From positions 1 through 64,000 of the forward strand of contig NZ_JQLX01000010.1 of assembly GCF_000744435.1 (NCBI RefSeq): a stretch of 64,000 nt of DNA. The letters run 5' to 3'. This document shows, in pieces, positions 17,757 through 25,677 of this stretch. Numbering within the stretch: position 1 is the stretch's first letter; each line of letters opens with the position of its first letter. Under the pieces are notes generated by a model. It was not told where the DNA came from. It did not search any database and was given only the letters and a program-made list of their open reading frames with translations. The translations under genes and the position numbers were made by a program. Source of the stretch: Hippea jasoniae. GTDB lineage: Bacteria; Campylobacterota_A; Desulfurellia; Desulfurellales; Hippeaceae.

Positions 17757-18629
17757 TTAAGATAACTTTCTTTTTGTATTTTGCATCGAAACCATGATGC
17801 CGCCTATGGCTATAAAAATTCCGCCTATAATTTGCAAAAGTAGTGGTTTTTGGCCAAAGATGATAAACGAAAGGGCGATGGCAAAGAACGGATCAAGGTA
17901 GGATAAAACCGAAGCTTCAGAGACGGTTATAAAATTTAATGAATCATACCATAAAAACAATGCCAAAGCTGTATGGATTATGCCTGTAACGATAAGTAAA
18001 AGGATGGTTGTTGTGTCGAGCGTGAATTTTAAAAAGAACACAAACGGCAGCGTAAAAACAATCGATATGGCAAGCTGATAGGTTGTTATTTTTATAGGCT
18101 TATGATGTTTTGTTGCAAGTTTTGAGAAAAAACCCAGTAGTCCATAAAACAGGCTTGCAAGAAGGCTTATTAATATGCCGTATAAGGTTATGTTTGAGCT
18201 TTTTTCGAAAGATGGAGCAATGGTTAGAATAGCGCCAAAGAATGCTACGATAGTTGAAATCGCCACTCTTTTTGTTAAAGGCTCTTTTAAAAATACAACG
18301 GCTAAAATGATCGTAAAAACAGGCCCAAAGTAATACAATATCACGGCTGTTGCCACATCTGTAATCTGGATGGCAAAAAAGAAGAAAATCCAGTTTAGAG
18401 AAAGGGCAACACCCGAAAGAAAAATCCACAAAAACGGCTTTGGATTTAAGAGGTTTTGTTTTCCGATATATTTTAAAGACAAAACCACAACAAAAGGCAA
18501 ACCAAACAGAACTCTAAAGAAAACAAAAATCGGTGATGGTAGACTGCAAAGAATAGCAAAAATTGGGATAGAGCCCCATATCAGTGTTGCAGCTGTCATC
18601 TCAAAAAGCCCTCTATTTTTGGGTTTAAT
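17757..18629 (-). CDS. EamA/DMT family transporter, probable ATT start
   Basis: Ten-helix inner-membrane transporter of the drug/metabolite (EamA, RhaT-like) superfamily with two EamA repeats; substrates of such proteins range over amino acids and metabolites. The first in-frame ATG (18599) begins inside TM1 ('MTAATLIWGSIPIF') and has only a weak GAGGG. A perfect GGAGG (18636-18640) sits 6 bases before an in-frame ATT at 18629, which would add ten residues ('KPKNRGLFE' after the initiator) and give the family's usual polar start before TM1. I prefer the ATT start, but ATG at 18599 remains possible. Family is sure, substrate unknown. Confidence 0.86.
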   Translation of the reverse strand: MKPKNRGLFEMTAATLIWGSIPIFAILCSLPSPIFVFFRVLFGLPFVVVLSLKYIGKQNLLNPKPFLWIFLSGVALSLNWIFFFFAIQITDVATAVILYYFGPVFTIILAVVFLKEPLTKRVAISTIVAFFGAILTIAPSFEKSSNITLYGILISLLASLFYGLLGFFSKLATKHHKPIKITTYQLAISIVFTLPFVFFLKFTLDTTTILLLIVTGIIHTALALFLWYDSLNFITVSEASVLSYLDPFFAIALSFIIFGQKPLLLQIIGGIFIAIGGIMVSMQNTKRKLS

Positions 18630-18673
18630 AGCTCACCTCCTGTAAACTATTAAGTTAAAAAATTCCATTTTTG

Positions 18674-18702
18674 TTGACATAAACCTGAAGCAACATTAAG
18701 AT
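18674..18702 (+). promoter_or_regulatory. sigma-70-type promoter heading the 18.7-37.5 kb rightward unit
   Basis: Perfect TTGACA (18674-18679), 17-base spacer, TAAGAT (18697-18702, four of six). Predicted start about 18709, leaving a leader of about 50 bases with a strong GGAGG before the ATG at 18760. Confidence 0.55.
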
Positions 18703-18759
18703 ATTAAAAAAGTAAGGGTAAAATTTAAAGTAAAATTTAAATTTTTGAAGGGAGGAGAG

Positions 18760-19536
18760 ATGAGAAAGTTTCTTAAATTCGTGGGTATTTTTATCGTTTT
18801 GGTTGTTGTTTCTTTTGCTGTAGTGGTGTTTTTGACCAAGGATATTGCAGAGGTGGCAGATAATTTTTTTGCTTCAATAAAACATGGCAACTATACTCAG
18901 GCTGAAACATACCTCTCTAAAGGTTTTAAAAGCAATGTATCGATGGATAAACTGAAACATTTTTTTCCCTATGAAAGGTTTAAAAATTTTGATACAGCTT
19001 CCTGGACAAGCAGAGAAAAAGATGCATCAGGAGTTGCAAAGCTCAAAGGTTCACTTAAGTTTTCTGATGGCTCTGTTATGCCTGTAAGAATTACATTGGT
19101 TAAAGAAAACGATTCATGGAAGATCAACTATATCTATTTTCCAAAAGGCGGCATTGAAACGAGCAATAACAATCAGCAAAACCAACAAGATGTAAATTTT
19201 GCCTCGATGGTTAAAGAAACAACAATGCTTTTTGCTGAGGCAGTTCAAACAAAAGATTACACAAAGCTATACAATCATCTATCTGTGCTTGTTAAAAAAA
19301 CCGCAACAAAACAGCAGCTTAGAAACGCATTTAAGGCTTTTGAGGGTGTAAATATCAACTGGAATGATATAAAAAACCTTAGGCCCGTTATAACCAAACA
19401 GTATAAAAGCACAAAGGGTGTTGAAATTGTGGAGGGCTATTTTAACACCTCACCTTCAAAGCTGAAATATAAGCTTGGGTATTATAAACACAACGGTAAC
19501 TGGGAGCTTGTAAGTATTTTTTATAAGATTGATTAA
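18760..19536 (+). CDS. membrane-anchored protein with two NTF2-like (DUF4878-type) domains
   Basis: 258 residues: one N-terminal membrane helix (about 7-29), then two successive domains of about 100 residues. Each begins with a helix ('VADNFFASIKHGNYTQAETY' and 'TMLFAEAVQTKDYTKLY') and ends in a strand with 'SWKINYIYF' or 'NWELVSIFY', the pattern of NTF2-like DUF4878 domains. They probably face the periplasm. The start is the ATG with GGAGG 7 bases upstream; an earlier TTG at 18745 includes the ribosome site itself. It is 47 bases from the next gene, also exported, so the two may work together. Function unknown. Confidence 0.75.
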   Translation: MRKFLKFVGIFIVLVVVSFAVVVFLTKDIAEVADNFFASIKHGNYTQAETYLSKGFKSNVSMDKLKHFFPYERFKNFDTASWTSREKDASGVAKLKGSLKFSDGSVMPVRITLVKENDSWKINYIYFPKGGIETSNNNQQNQQDVNFASMVKETTMLFAEAVQTKDYTKLYNHLSVLVKKTATKQQLRNAFKAFEGVNINWNDIKNLRPVITKQYKSTKGVEIVEGYFNTSPSKLKYKLGYYKHNGNWELVSIFYKID

Positions 19537-19583
19537 ACAACTTTCATAGAGGTTTTTCTATAAGCAAACCATAAGGAGGGATT

Positions 19584-22500
19584 ATGAGAAAGAGGCTGTT
19601 TTTTGTGTTTATATTTTTGTTGTTTTCTACAAACCTCTTTGCTGCAAGCCTATATGATGTAATTAAAAAGCAGGCGTGGGATGATGTAAAAACACAACTT
19701 CACGACCAGCTTAATGAAACCTTAGGCAGCGACCTGCCCGTTGAGGATGTGTTGCAGTCTATCGATTACTTTTCTCATGGCGAGATAGAGAAAGGCAAAA
19801 GGTTGATAGGCGAGACGGCAGCAAAAGAGGTGTTTGGACTGCTTGTTGGTAGCGAGGCTGCTTCGATTGTTGGTTATGCATGGGAGTTTGCCAAATATTC
19901 ATTTAAATCTGTTAATACATGGGCTCACGATCAAGATAGAAAGGCTTTTGTTAGAACCTTTTTAAAGCCCAATGTTGAAAGATGGCAGTCGGGTTATATT
20001 CCGAAATGGCGGGATGTGGTTTACCAAATAAACAGCTGGTTTGATGACTTTGAGTTTAATTTAGCAAGAACAGATTTCTTTACTGATAAAAAGAAGTGGA
20101 AAGAAAAGCTCAAAAACGAGATGTATGCAAAAACGCTTGAGATTTACACAAAAATAAAGGTCTATTTTTATAGAAAAAAGCAGCTTGAGATTCTGGCAAA
20201 ACAGGCAAGGTGGGAAATTTTAAATAGCGTAGAAAAACGCAAACAGGTGTTGAGAAAATACGCAAGAATGCTTGTCCTTGCAAAGGAAAAACCCACACTT
20301 GAAAACCTAAGACGCTATGAAAACAACAAACGCTACAGAGCCCTTGTTAATAATGTTGCAATTATCAATCTATCATCAAAGGGTAACTCTCAGATAACAA
20401 TAAAAGAGTTTATAGGTATGCTGAAAAAAATATCAACATTCAAGCTTAACGATATAAACCATGCTGCCATGCAGCTTATGAGGGCTGAAGTTCCTCTAAA
20501 TGCCCAAAATGTCAGGCTTTATTTATTGAATAAACAGTTTGCAGAAAAAATCGACAGGCTTGCAAAAAAGAATTTATCTAAAAAACCCAACAAAACACAG
20601 ATAAAAAAGATAGCAGAGGATATGTTTAACCTTTCACCTTATGATGTTCTTGAGCTAAAACTGAACAGACCTGCAACATTGATGGGTGAGGTGCTAAATT
20701 TTGAAAAGGATCGCTATAATTTAACTTTTAATGAAAAGGATGTGGAGCGTTTTAAAAGCATCTACTCAAAGATGGGTGATAACTACTTAAATGGTCAGCT
20801 TGATTTTAGAAGGTTTATCTCTTTCAAAAAGCGGTTGTTTGAGAGGATTAAATTAGGTGGCTATGAAAGGCGCTACTACAACGAGATGGTTTCTTTTGCT
20901 AAAGATATTGATAATCAAGTGGCTCAAAAAAGATTGATGGCTCAAAAAAAGCTTGCATCAAAGATGGAAAAAATTTGCGATTTGCATGGTGAGGCTCAAA
21001 GCTATATAGCTTCAAAAACATCTAAACTTAAGGAGAATCTAAAAAACCATCCTGTAGATTTTGGACTTGTGAAACATCTAAAATCTCAAACTGACCAGAA
21101 CGGTTTCTTTTTGCATGGTTTATGGAAAAAACTGAAATGGCAGGATTTTGATAATGTGCAAAATAGACTCAAAGTAAACATTGCCAACGCCTCTTTTGAT
21201 ATGCAGTTATTGGACAGTGGCTATAGGGATCTAAACGGTTTTGTTGAGAGGTATTATTCAACAATGCAAAGCTATATAGATGATTATCAATTTACACAAT
21301 TTTCTTTAATGAATTTTACCTGCTGCTACCCGTTTGATGAGGAAAAGCCAGCTATAATACCATATCACGATAAAAGATTTTTCTATAAACGGTGCGATTT
21401 AGAGCAGATCAGTAAAAAATATTCAGGTGTAGTTGATTATCTTACAGGTTTGCAGAACAGTTTTGTTAAATATTCCCTTGTTTTTGATAAAAATAGCGAT
21501 TTTTTAAGTTTTGTTGAAGCTCAGAAAAAACTCAATGAAGCCGTTTGGTCAATGCTGAGTATCAACTTTGAAAAGTTCAAAGAGCAAAAAGATTACACTC
21601 AGATTGCAGAAAATATATCGAATAGATTTATTTCCCTTATGAGTCTTGGTGAATTTGATGCCTATGCAAAAAGGTATATGAGGTATGAGCATGTTGAGTC
21701 GCTTTTAGAAAAGATTAAACAAAATACGCAAAACTCGATCGGAATTCATTCAATCAGCTACTTCAGGCAGCTTATCGAAAAACAGAATGAGAATTTAGAT
21801 GCCTGCTACGATGAAGCAAAAAGGCTTTCGGATAAGGCAAAGGCATTGTCGGCTTACCTAAAGGCACTTAACCAAACAGCATCAGATATAAAGCTATGGG
21901 TTGGTGAGGTCTATGAAGGGTATAATAGAACTGCATCAAAAGCCAAAGAGATATATGCCCATCTTGCTAATTATAAAAGCCAGTGCGACTACATCAGGGA
22001 TGAGTATCTAAAAATGGAGCTTCTATCGCTTAAGAAAATGGAAAAGATAAATGAGCATTTAAAACAGTTGCTTCAAAAAACTGCCTCTAACCAGACCAGT
22101 AGCTATCAAACCAACAGGATAATAAAATTGATAGGCTATCTGCCGTTTAAACCGACTTTTGATGTAAAAAACTACTCTAACAGTTTTGCAAAACCAACAA
22201 GCTCGCACTTTCATGTTGCACCGCCACAGGTTTCAGATTTGACGATCAACTCACAAATTCCACACCGCCGCCCGTATGGTTATTCCTATAACTTTTCAAA
22301 GGTCAATGTTGGTAGTGTCGTTGTTATAGCAGGCAATGTAAAAAAATTGTGTGATAGTTCATCATGCAACATAAAAGAGGTGTTTTTAGAAAATAAGCAG
22401 GGTAGATATGAATGCAGGATGAATGGCAATCGCTTTAGTTGCCCTGTAAAACTAAAACCCTACACTATAGCGTTTTACTTAAAGGCAGAAAATGCAAATG

Positions 22501-23306
22501 GTGATGCCTCAAAGGGCATCTATATAACGCTTGCCTACTATGATATTGACAAAAAAATAAAAAACTTCCTTGAAAGATTTGAAAATTACTTCAATATGCA
22601 CAACTCAAAAACGATTTTTCTAACGCAGGAGCCTGTAAGTGGCCTTCTAAAAAGTGCCTTGTCAAAAAGGGATATCAGGTTGAATTTTACATCTATTAAA
22701 ATTGTGGGTTTTAGAAACCTTTCGCAAGGCTCAAATGAGTATGAGGTAATGGTAAGGGTGGCATTTAGGAGATTACCTGATAAAAAACATGGCGTTGCAG
22801 TGGTGCATATTGTTAGAAAATCGTTTGACTTTCAATACAGTATTTCGCCTTTTGTAATTACAGAGATTGAGGGCGATAACTTTTTTGTTGCTTCTAAAAC
22901 CAATGCTTCAGTATCAAAAACAGCTAAAGTAGCCATACTCTCCCATGTTGCACACACTAATAATGGAGGATATTCGATCGATTTTGCAACAGGAAAGTTT
23001 TCAAACAGAGAGATGGACCTTGCAGCGGGTTTTGTAAATCCCAAAGCGGAAGGCTACGATAAGCCGTATTTCAATGTTGGATATATCAGGGATATGGGAA
23101 GAATAAGTTTTATGGACTTGAAAGCCTGCCCTAAAAATGGGTATACTGACTACTATGCTACACAGAGGGCTTATGTGGGTCATGTGTATTGCATCAAAAC
23201 CCTTAAAGGTGGATATGCAAAGATTTTGGTGATTGATGGAGGCGGAAGTGGAGCAAAAGCATTTATTAAGTTTAAATGGATTTATTCAGCCAACAATAAA
23301 TTTTAG
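19584..23306 (+). CDS. large secreted protein of unknown function
   Basis: 1240 residues with a clean signal peptide (about 1-20, ending 'NLFAAS'). I do not recognise the family. About 30-880 is almost wholly alpha-helical, charged and partly coiled coil. One small-residue hydrophobic stretch lies near 85-105 ('LLVGSEAASIVGYAWEFA') and a few cysteines are present. About 890-1000 is beta-rich and Ig-like ('SVVVIAGNVKKL', two close cysteine pairs). Next comes an NTF2-like-looking helix and sheet region (about 1000-1115). The tail has the pattern 'GHVYCIKTLKGGYAKILV...FKWIY', which I have seen at the ends of exported proteins and which may be a small beta domain. An envelope-structural or scaffold role is only a guess. 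Confidence 0.8.
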   Translation: MRKRLFFVFIFLLFSTNLFAASLYDVIKKQAWDDVKTQLHDQLNETLGSDLPVEDVLQSIDYFSHGEIEKGKRLIGETAAKEVFGLLVGSEAASIVGYAWEFAKYSFKSVNTWAHDQDRKAFVRTFLKPNVERWQSGYIPKWRDVVYQINSWFDDFEFNLARTDFFTDKKKWKEKLKNEMYAKTLEIYTKIKVYFYRKKQLEILAKQARWEILNSVEKRKQVLRKYARMLVLAKEKPTLENLRRYENNKRYRALVNNVAIINLSSKGNSQITIKEFIGMLKKISTFKLNDINHAAMQLMRAEVPLNAQNVRLYLLNKQFAEKIDRLAKKNLSKKPNKTQIKKIAEDMFNLSPYDVLELKLNRPATLMGEVLNFEKDRYNLTFNEKDVERFKSIYSKMGDNYLNGQLDFRRFISFKKRLFERIKLGGYERRYYNEMVSFAKDIDNQVAQKRLMAQKKLASKMEKICDLHGEAQSYIASKTSKLKENLKNHPVDFGLVKHLKSQTDQNGFFLHGLWKKLKWQDFDNVQNRLKVNIANASFDMQLLDSGYRDLNGFVERYYSTMQSYIDDYQFTQFSLMNFTCCYPFDEEKPAIIPYHDKRFFYKRCDLEQISKKYSGVVDYLTGLQNSFVKYSLVFDKNSDFLSFVEAQKKLNEAVWSMLSINFEKFKEQKDYTQIAENISNRFISLMSLGEFDAYAKRYMRYEHVESLLEKIKQNTQNSIGIHSISYFRQLIEKQNENLDACYDEAKRLSDKAKALSAYLKALNQTASDIKLWVGEVYEGYNRTASKAKEIYAHLANYKSQCDYIRDEYLKMELLSLKKMEKINEHLKQLLQKTASNQTSSYQTNRIIKLIGYLPFKPTFDVKNYSNSFAKPTSSHFHVAPPQVSDLTINSQIPHRRPYGYSYNFSKVNVGSVVVIAGNVKKLCDSSSCNIKEVFLENKQGRYECRMNGNRFSCPVKLKPYTIAFYLKAENANGDASKGIYITLAYYDIDKKIKNFLERFENYFNMHNSKTIFLTQEPVSGLLKSALSKRDIRLNFTSIKIVGFRNLSQGSNEYEVMVRVAFRRLPDKKHGVAVVHIVRKSFDFQYSISPFVITEIEGDNFFVASKTNASVSKTAKVAILSHVAHTNNGGYSIDFATGKFSNREMDLAAGFVNPKAEGYDKPYFNVGYIRDMGRISFMDLKACPKNGYTDYYATQRAYVGHVYCIKTLKGGYAKILVIDGGGSGAKAFIKFKWIYSANNKF

Positions 23307-23315
23307 GGGGAGGTT

Positions 23316-24662
23316 ATGGAAAGAAAGATTCTATTAAGCGAAAACGAGATGCCTACTTATTGGTATAATGTGCTTGGGGATTTGCTCACACCCCTCAAGC
23401 CACCGCTAAATCCTCAAACAAAAAAACCTCTAACGGCAGAGGATTTAAAGATTTTTCCAGAGGCATTGATTGAGCAGGAGATGTCAACGCAAACGGAGAT
23501 TGAGATTCCGCAAAAGGTAAGGGAGATCTATGCTCTGTGGAGGCCAACACCGCTTGTTAGGGCTTTGAATCTTGAGAAAGCTTTAGGAACGCCTGCAAAG
23601 ATCTACTACAAAAACGAATCTGTATCACCAGCAGGTAGTCACAAACCCAATACAGCCATAGCGCAGGCTTATTACAACAAAGAAGCAGGTATCAAAACAT
23701 TAACAACAGAAACGGGTGCCGGTCAGTGGGGTAGTGCGCTTGCACTTGCAGGTTCACTGCTTGGTATCAATGTGCGTGTTTATATGGTGAAAGTCAGCTA
23801 CAATCAAAAGCCGTTTAGAAAATCAATGATTCATCTGTGGGGAGCTGAGGTTTTTGCATCACCCAGCAACAACACAAGGATAGGCAGAGAGATCCTTAAA
23901 AAAGACCCCGACAATCAGGGCAGTCTGGGTCTTGCAATTAGCGAGGCAATAGAGGATGCTGTGGAGCATGAAAACACAAACTACGCACTTGGCAGTGTGC
24001 TAAACCATGTATTGTTGCATCAAACGGTTATCGGTCTTGAGGCAAAAAAGCAGCTTGAGAAGGTTAACGATTATCCCGATGTGATTGTTGCCCCATGCGG
24101 CGGTGGCTCGAATCTTGGCGGTATATCGCTGCCGTTTATCAGGGATAAAATAAACGGCAAAGATGTAAGGGTGGTGGCTGTTGAGCCTGCAAGCTGTCCA
24201 ACCTTAACAAAGGGTGTGTTTAGATACGATTATGCCGATGTTGCTAAGATGACGCCGCTTTTGAATATGTATACATTGGGTCATCAGTTTATGCCTCCAT
24301 CCATCCATGCAGGTGGTTTGAGATACCACGGTGATTCACCGATTATCAGCCAGTTAAAGAAAGACGGATTGATTGAGGCTACAAGCTATAAACAGACAGA
24401 GGTGTTTGAGGCAGGTGTATTGTTTGCCAAAACAGAGGGTATTGTGCCTGCACCTGAAACCTGCCATGCAATTAAAGCGGCAGTTGATGAGGCTATTAAA
24501 GCAAAAGAAGAGGCAAAGGAAAAAACGATTTTGATCTGCTTCTCCGGTCATGGCCATTTTGATATGACCTCATATGATATGTATTTAAGCGGTCAGATGG
24601 AGGATTATGAGTATCCTGAAGAGAAGGTAAAAGAGGCGCTTGGGTATCTGCCGGAGGTCTAA
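23316..24662 (+). CDS. trpB: tryptophan synthase beta-like protein TrpB2
   Basis: 448-residue PLP enzyme of the TrpB2 branch, longer at the N terminus than ordinary TrpB. The Schiff-base lysine is Lys110 in 'AGSHKPNTA', and '[10 protein letters not shown]' and 'CGGGSNLGG' bind the cofactor. TrpB2 makes tryptophan from indole and serine, often without TrpA; in some species it is thought to salvage indole. No trpA or other trp gene is near. It sits in the rightward unit 9 bases after the large secreted protein, with GGGGAGG before the ATG. Confidence 0.93.
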   Translation: MERKILLSENEMPTYWYNVLGDLLTPLKPPLNPQTKKPLTAEDLKIFPEALIEQEMSTQTEIEIPQKVREIYALWRPTPLVRALNLEKALGTPAKIYYKNESVSPAGSHKPNTAIAQAYYNKEAGIKTLTTETGAGQWGSALALAGSLLGINVRVYMVKVSYNQKPFRKSMIHLWGAEVFASPSNNTRIGREILKKDPDNQGSLGLAISEAIEDAVEHENTNYALGSVLNHVLLHQTVIGLEAKKQLEKVNDYPDVIVAPCGGGSNLGGISLPFIRDKINGKDVRVVAVEPASCPTLTKGVFRYDYADVAKMTPLLNMYTLGHQFMPPSIHAGGLRYHGDSPIISQLKKDGLIEATSYKQTEVFEAGVLFAKTEGIVPAPETCHAIKAAVDEAIKAKEEAKEKTILICFSGHGHFDMTSYDMYLSGQMEDYEYPEEKVKEALGYLPEV

Positions 24663-24663
24663 A

Positions 24664-25677
24664 ATGAAGCGGCTGTTGGTATTACTGTTTGTGTTACTGT
24701 TTTCTGTGAATAGCTTTGCAAAGGTGAGGATTTTTATCATTCAAAGCTACTCAAAAAACGATCTATGCGGTGTTCCTCAACTAAAGGGTTTTCTAAATGA
24801 GATGAGATATTACGGTTATAACGATAACAATACACTCTATAAGATTGTATTTTTAAAAACAAAAACCGTAAATATTACAAAAAAACAGCAGAGGGCTATA
24901 GCGGATAAGGTTTATAAGGAGATTTTAAACTTTAAACCTAACATTGTTGTTCTGTTTGATGATCCGGCCTTCAGGCTTTTTGCAAGGCGACTGCTGGGTA
25001 AGCCGTTTTATGTTGTATTTAGCGGCATAAATGTTCTGCCTTCGGTTTACAATAAAAAGTTGCATTTTATGAAAAACAGGATACCAACAGCCAATATTGT
25101 AGGTGTTTATGAAAAACTGCATATAGCAGAAAGCGTTGAATTTATGCAAAAAATCTTGGGTAATGGTAAGATTGCCGTTGTATCAAGTAAGGATTTAATA
25201 GGCAGAATCGTTAAAAATCAGATTATCTATGAATTAAAACAGGCTCATCTGTCGAATTTGTTTGTGTTTTTTGATGTTGATAGCGTCAATGAGCTTAAAA
25301 GAGCTCTTGAAAGAATCAACAAAGATAAATCTATTGTTGCATATATTTTAAACACACACTCTCTTTCTTTTAACGGCAAAAGGATTGATATTTTTCACAT
25401 CATTCCTATTGCAATTAAAATTGCCAGAAAACCTGATATAGCTATTAATACAACATTTGCAAAAGCAGGGCTTTTTGGTGGTGTTGCGATTGATTTTAAA
25501 GCTATGGGCAGACAGGCTGCAGATATGGCTGTAAAACTACTAAATGAAACTGATATCAATAAATTAAAAATAGAGAATGCACAAAAAGCCCTGCTTGTTA
25601 TAAACCTCAAAAGGGCAAAACAGTTAAACATAAAACTCCCTATAAGCGTTTTGAATGCGTTAGATGAAGCTTATTAA
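24664..25677 (+). CDS. periplasmic ABC-type substrate-binding protein (PF04392-like)
   Basis: 337 residues with a signal peptide (about 1-17, 'LLFVLLFSVNSFA'). The rest resembles the ABC_sub_bind family related to LivJ/sugar-binding folds: 'KPNIVVLFDDPAFRL', 'KPFYVVFSGIN', 'GKIAVVSSKDL'. No ABC permease or ATPase is nearby. Instead the gene overlaps by 14 bases the HD-GYP receptor that follows, so it may present a ligand to that receptor. The ATG at 24664 is chosen because GGAGG lies just before it inside the end of trpB2. Family moderately certain. Confidence 0.8.
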   Translation: MKRLLVLLFVLLFSVNSFAKVRIFIIQSYSKNDLCGVPQLKGFLNEMRYYGYNDNNTLYKIVFLKTKTVNITKKQQRAIADKVYKEILNFKPNIVVLFDDPAFRLFARRLLGKPFYVVFSGINVLPSVYNKKLHFMKNRIPTANIVGVYEKLHIAESVEFMQKILGNGKIAVVSSKDLIGRIVKNQIIYELKQAHLSNLFVFFDVDSVNELKRALERINKDKSIVAYILNTHSLSFNGKRIDIFHIIPIAIKIARKPDIAINTTFAKAGLFGGVAIDFKAMGRQAADMAVKLLNETDINKLKIENAQKALLVINLKRAKQLNIKLPISVLNALDEAY

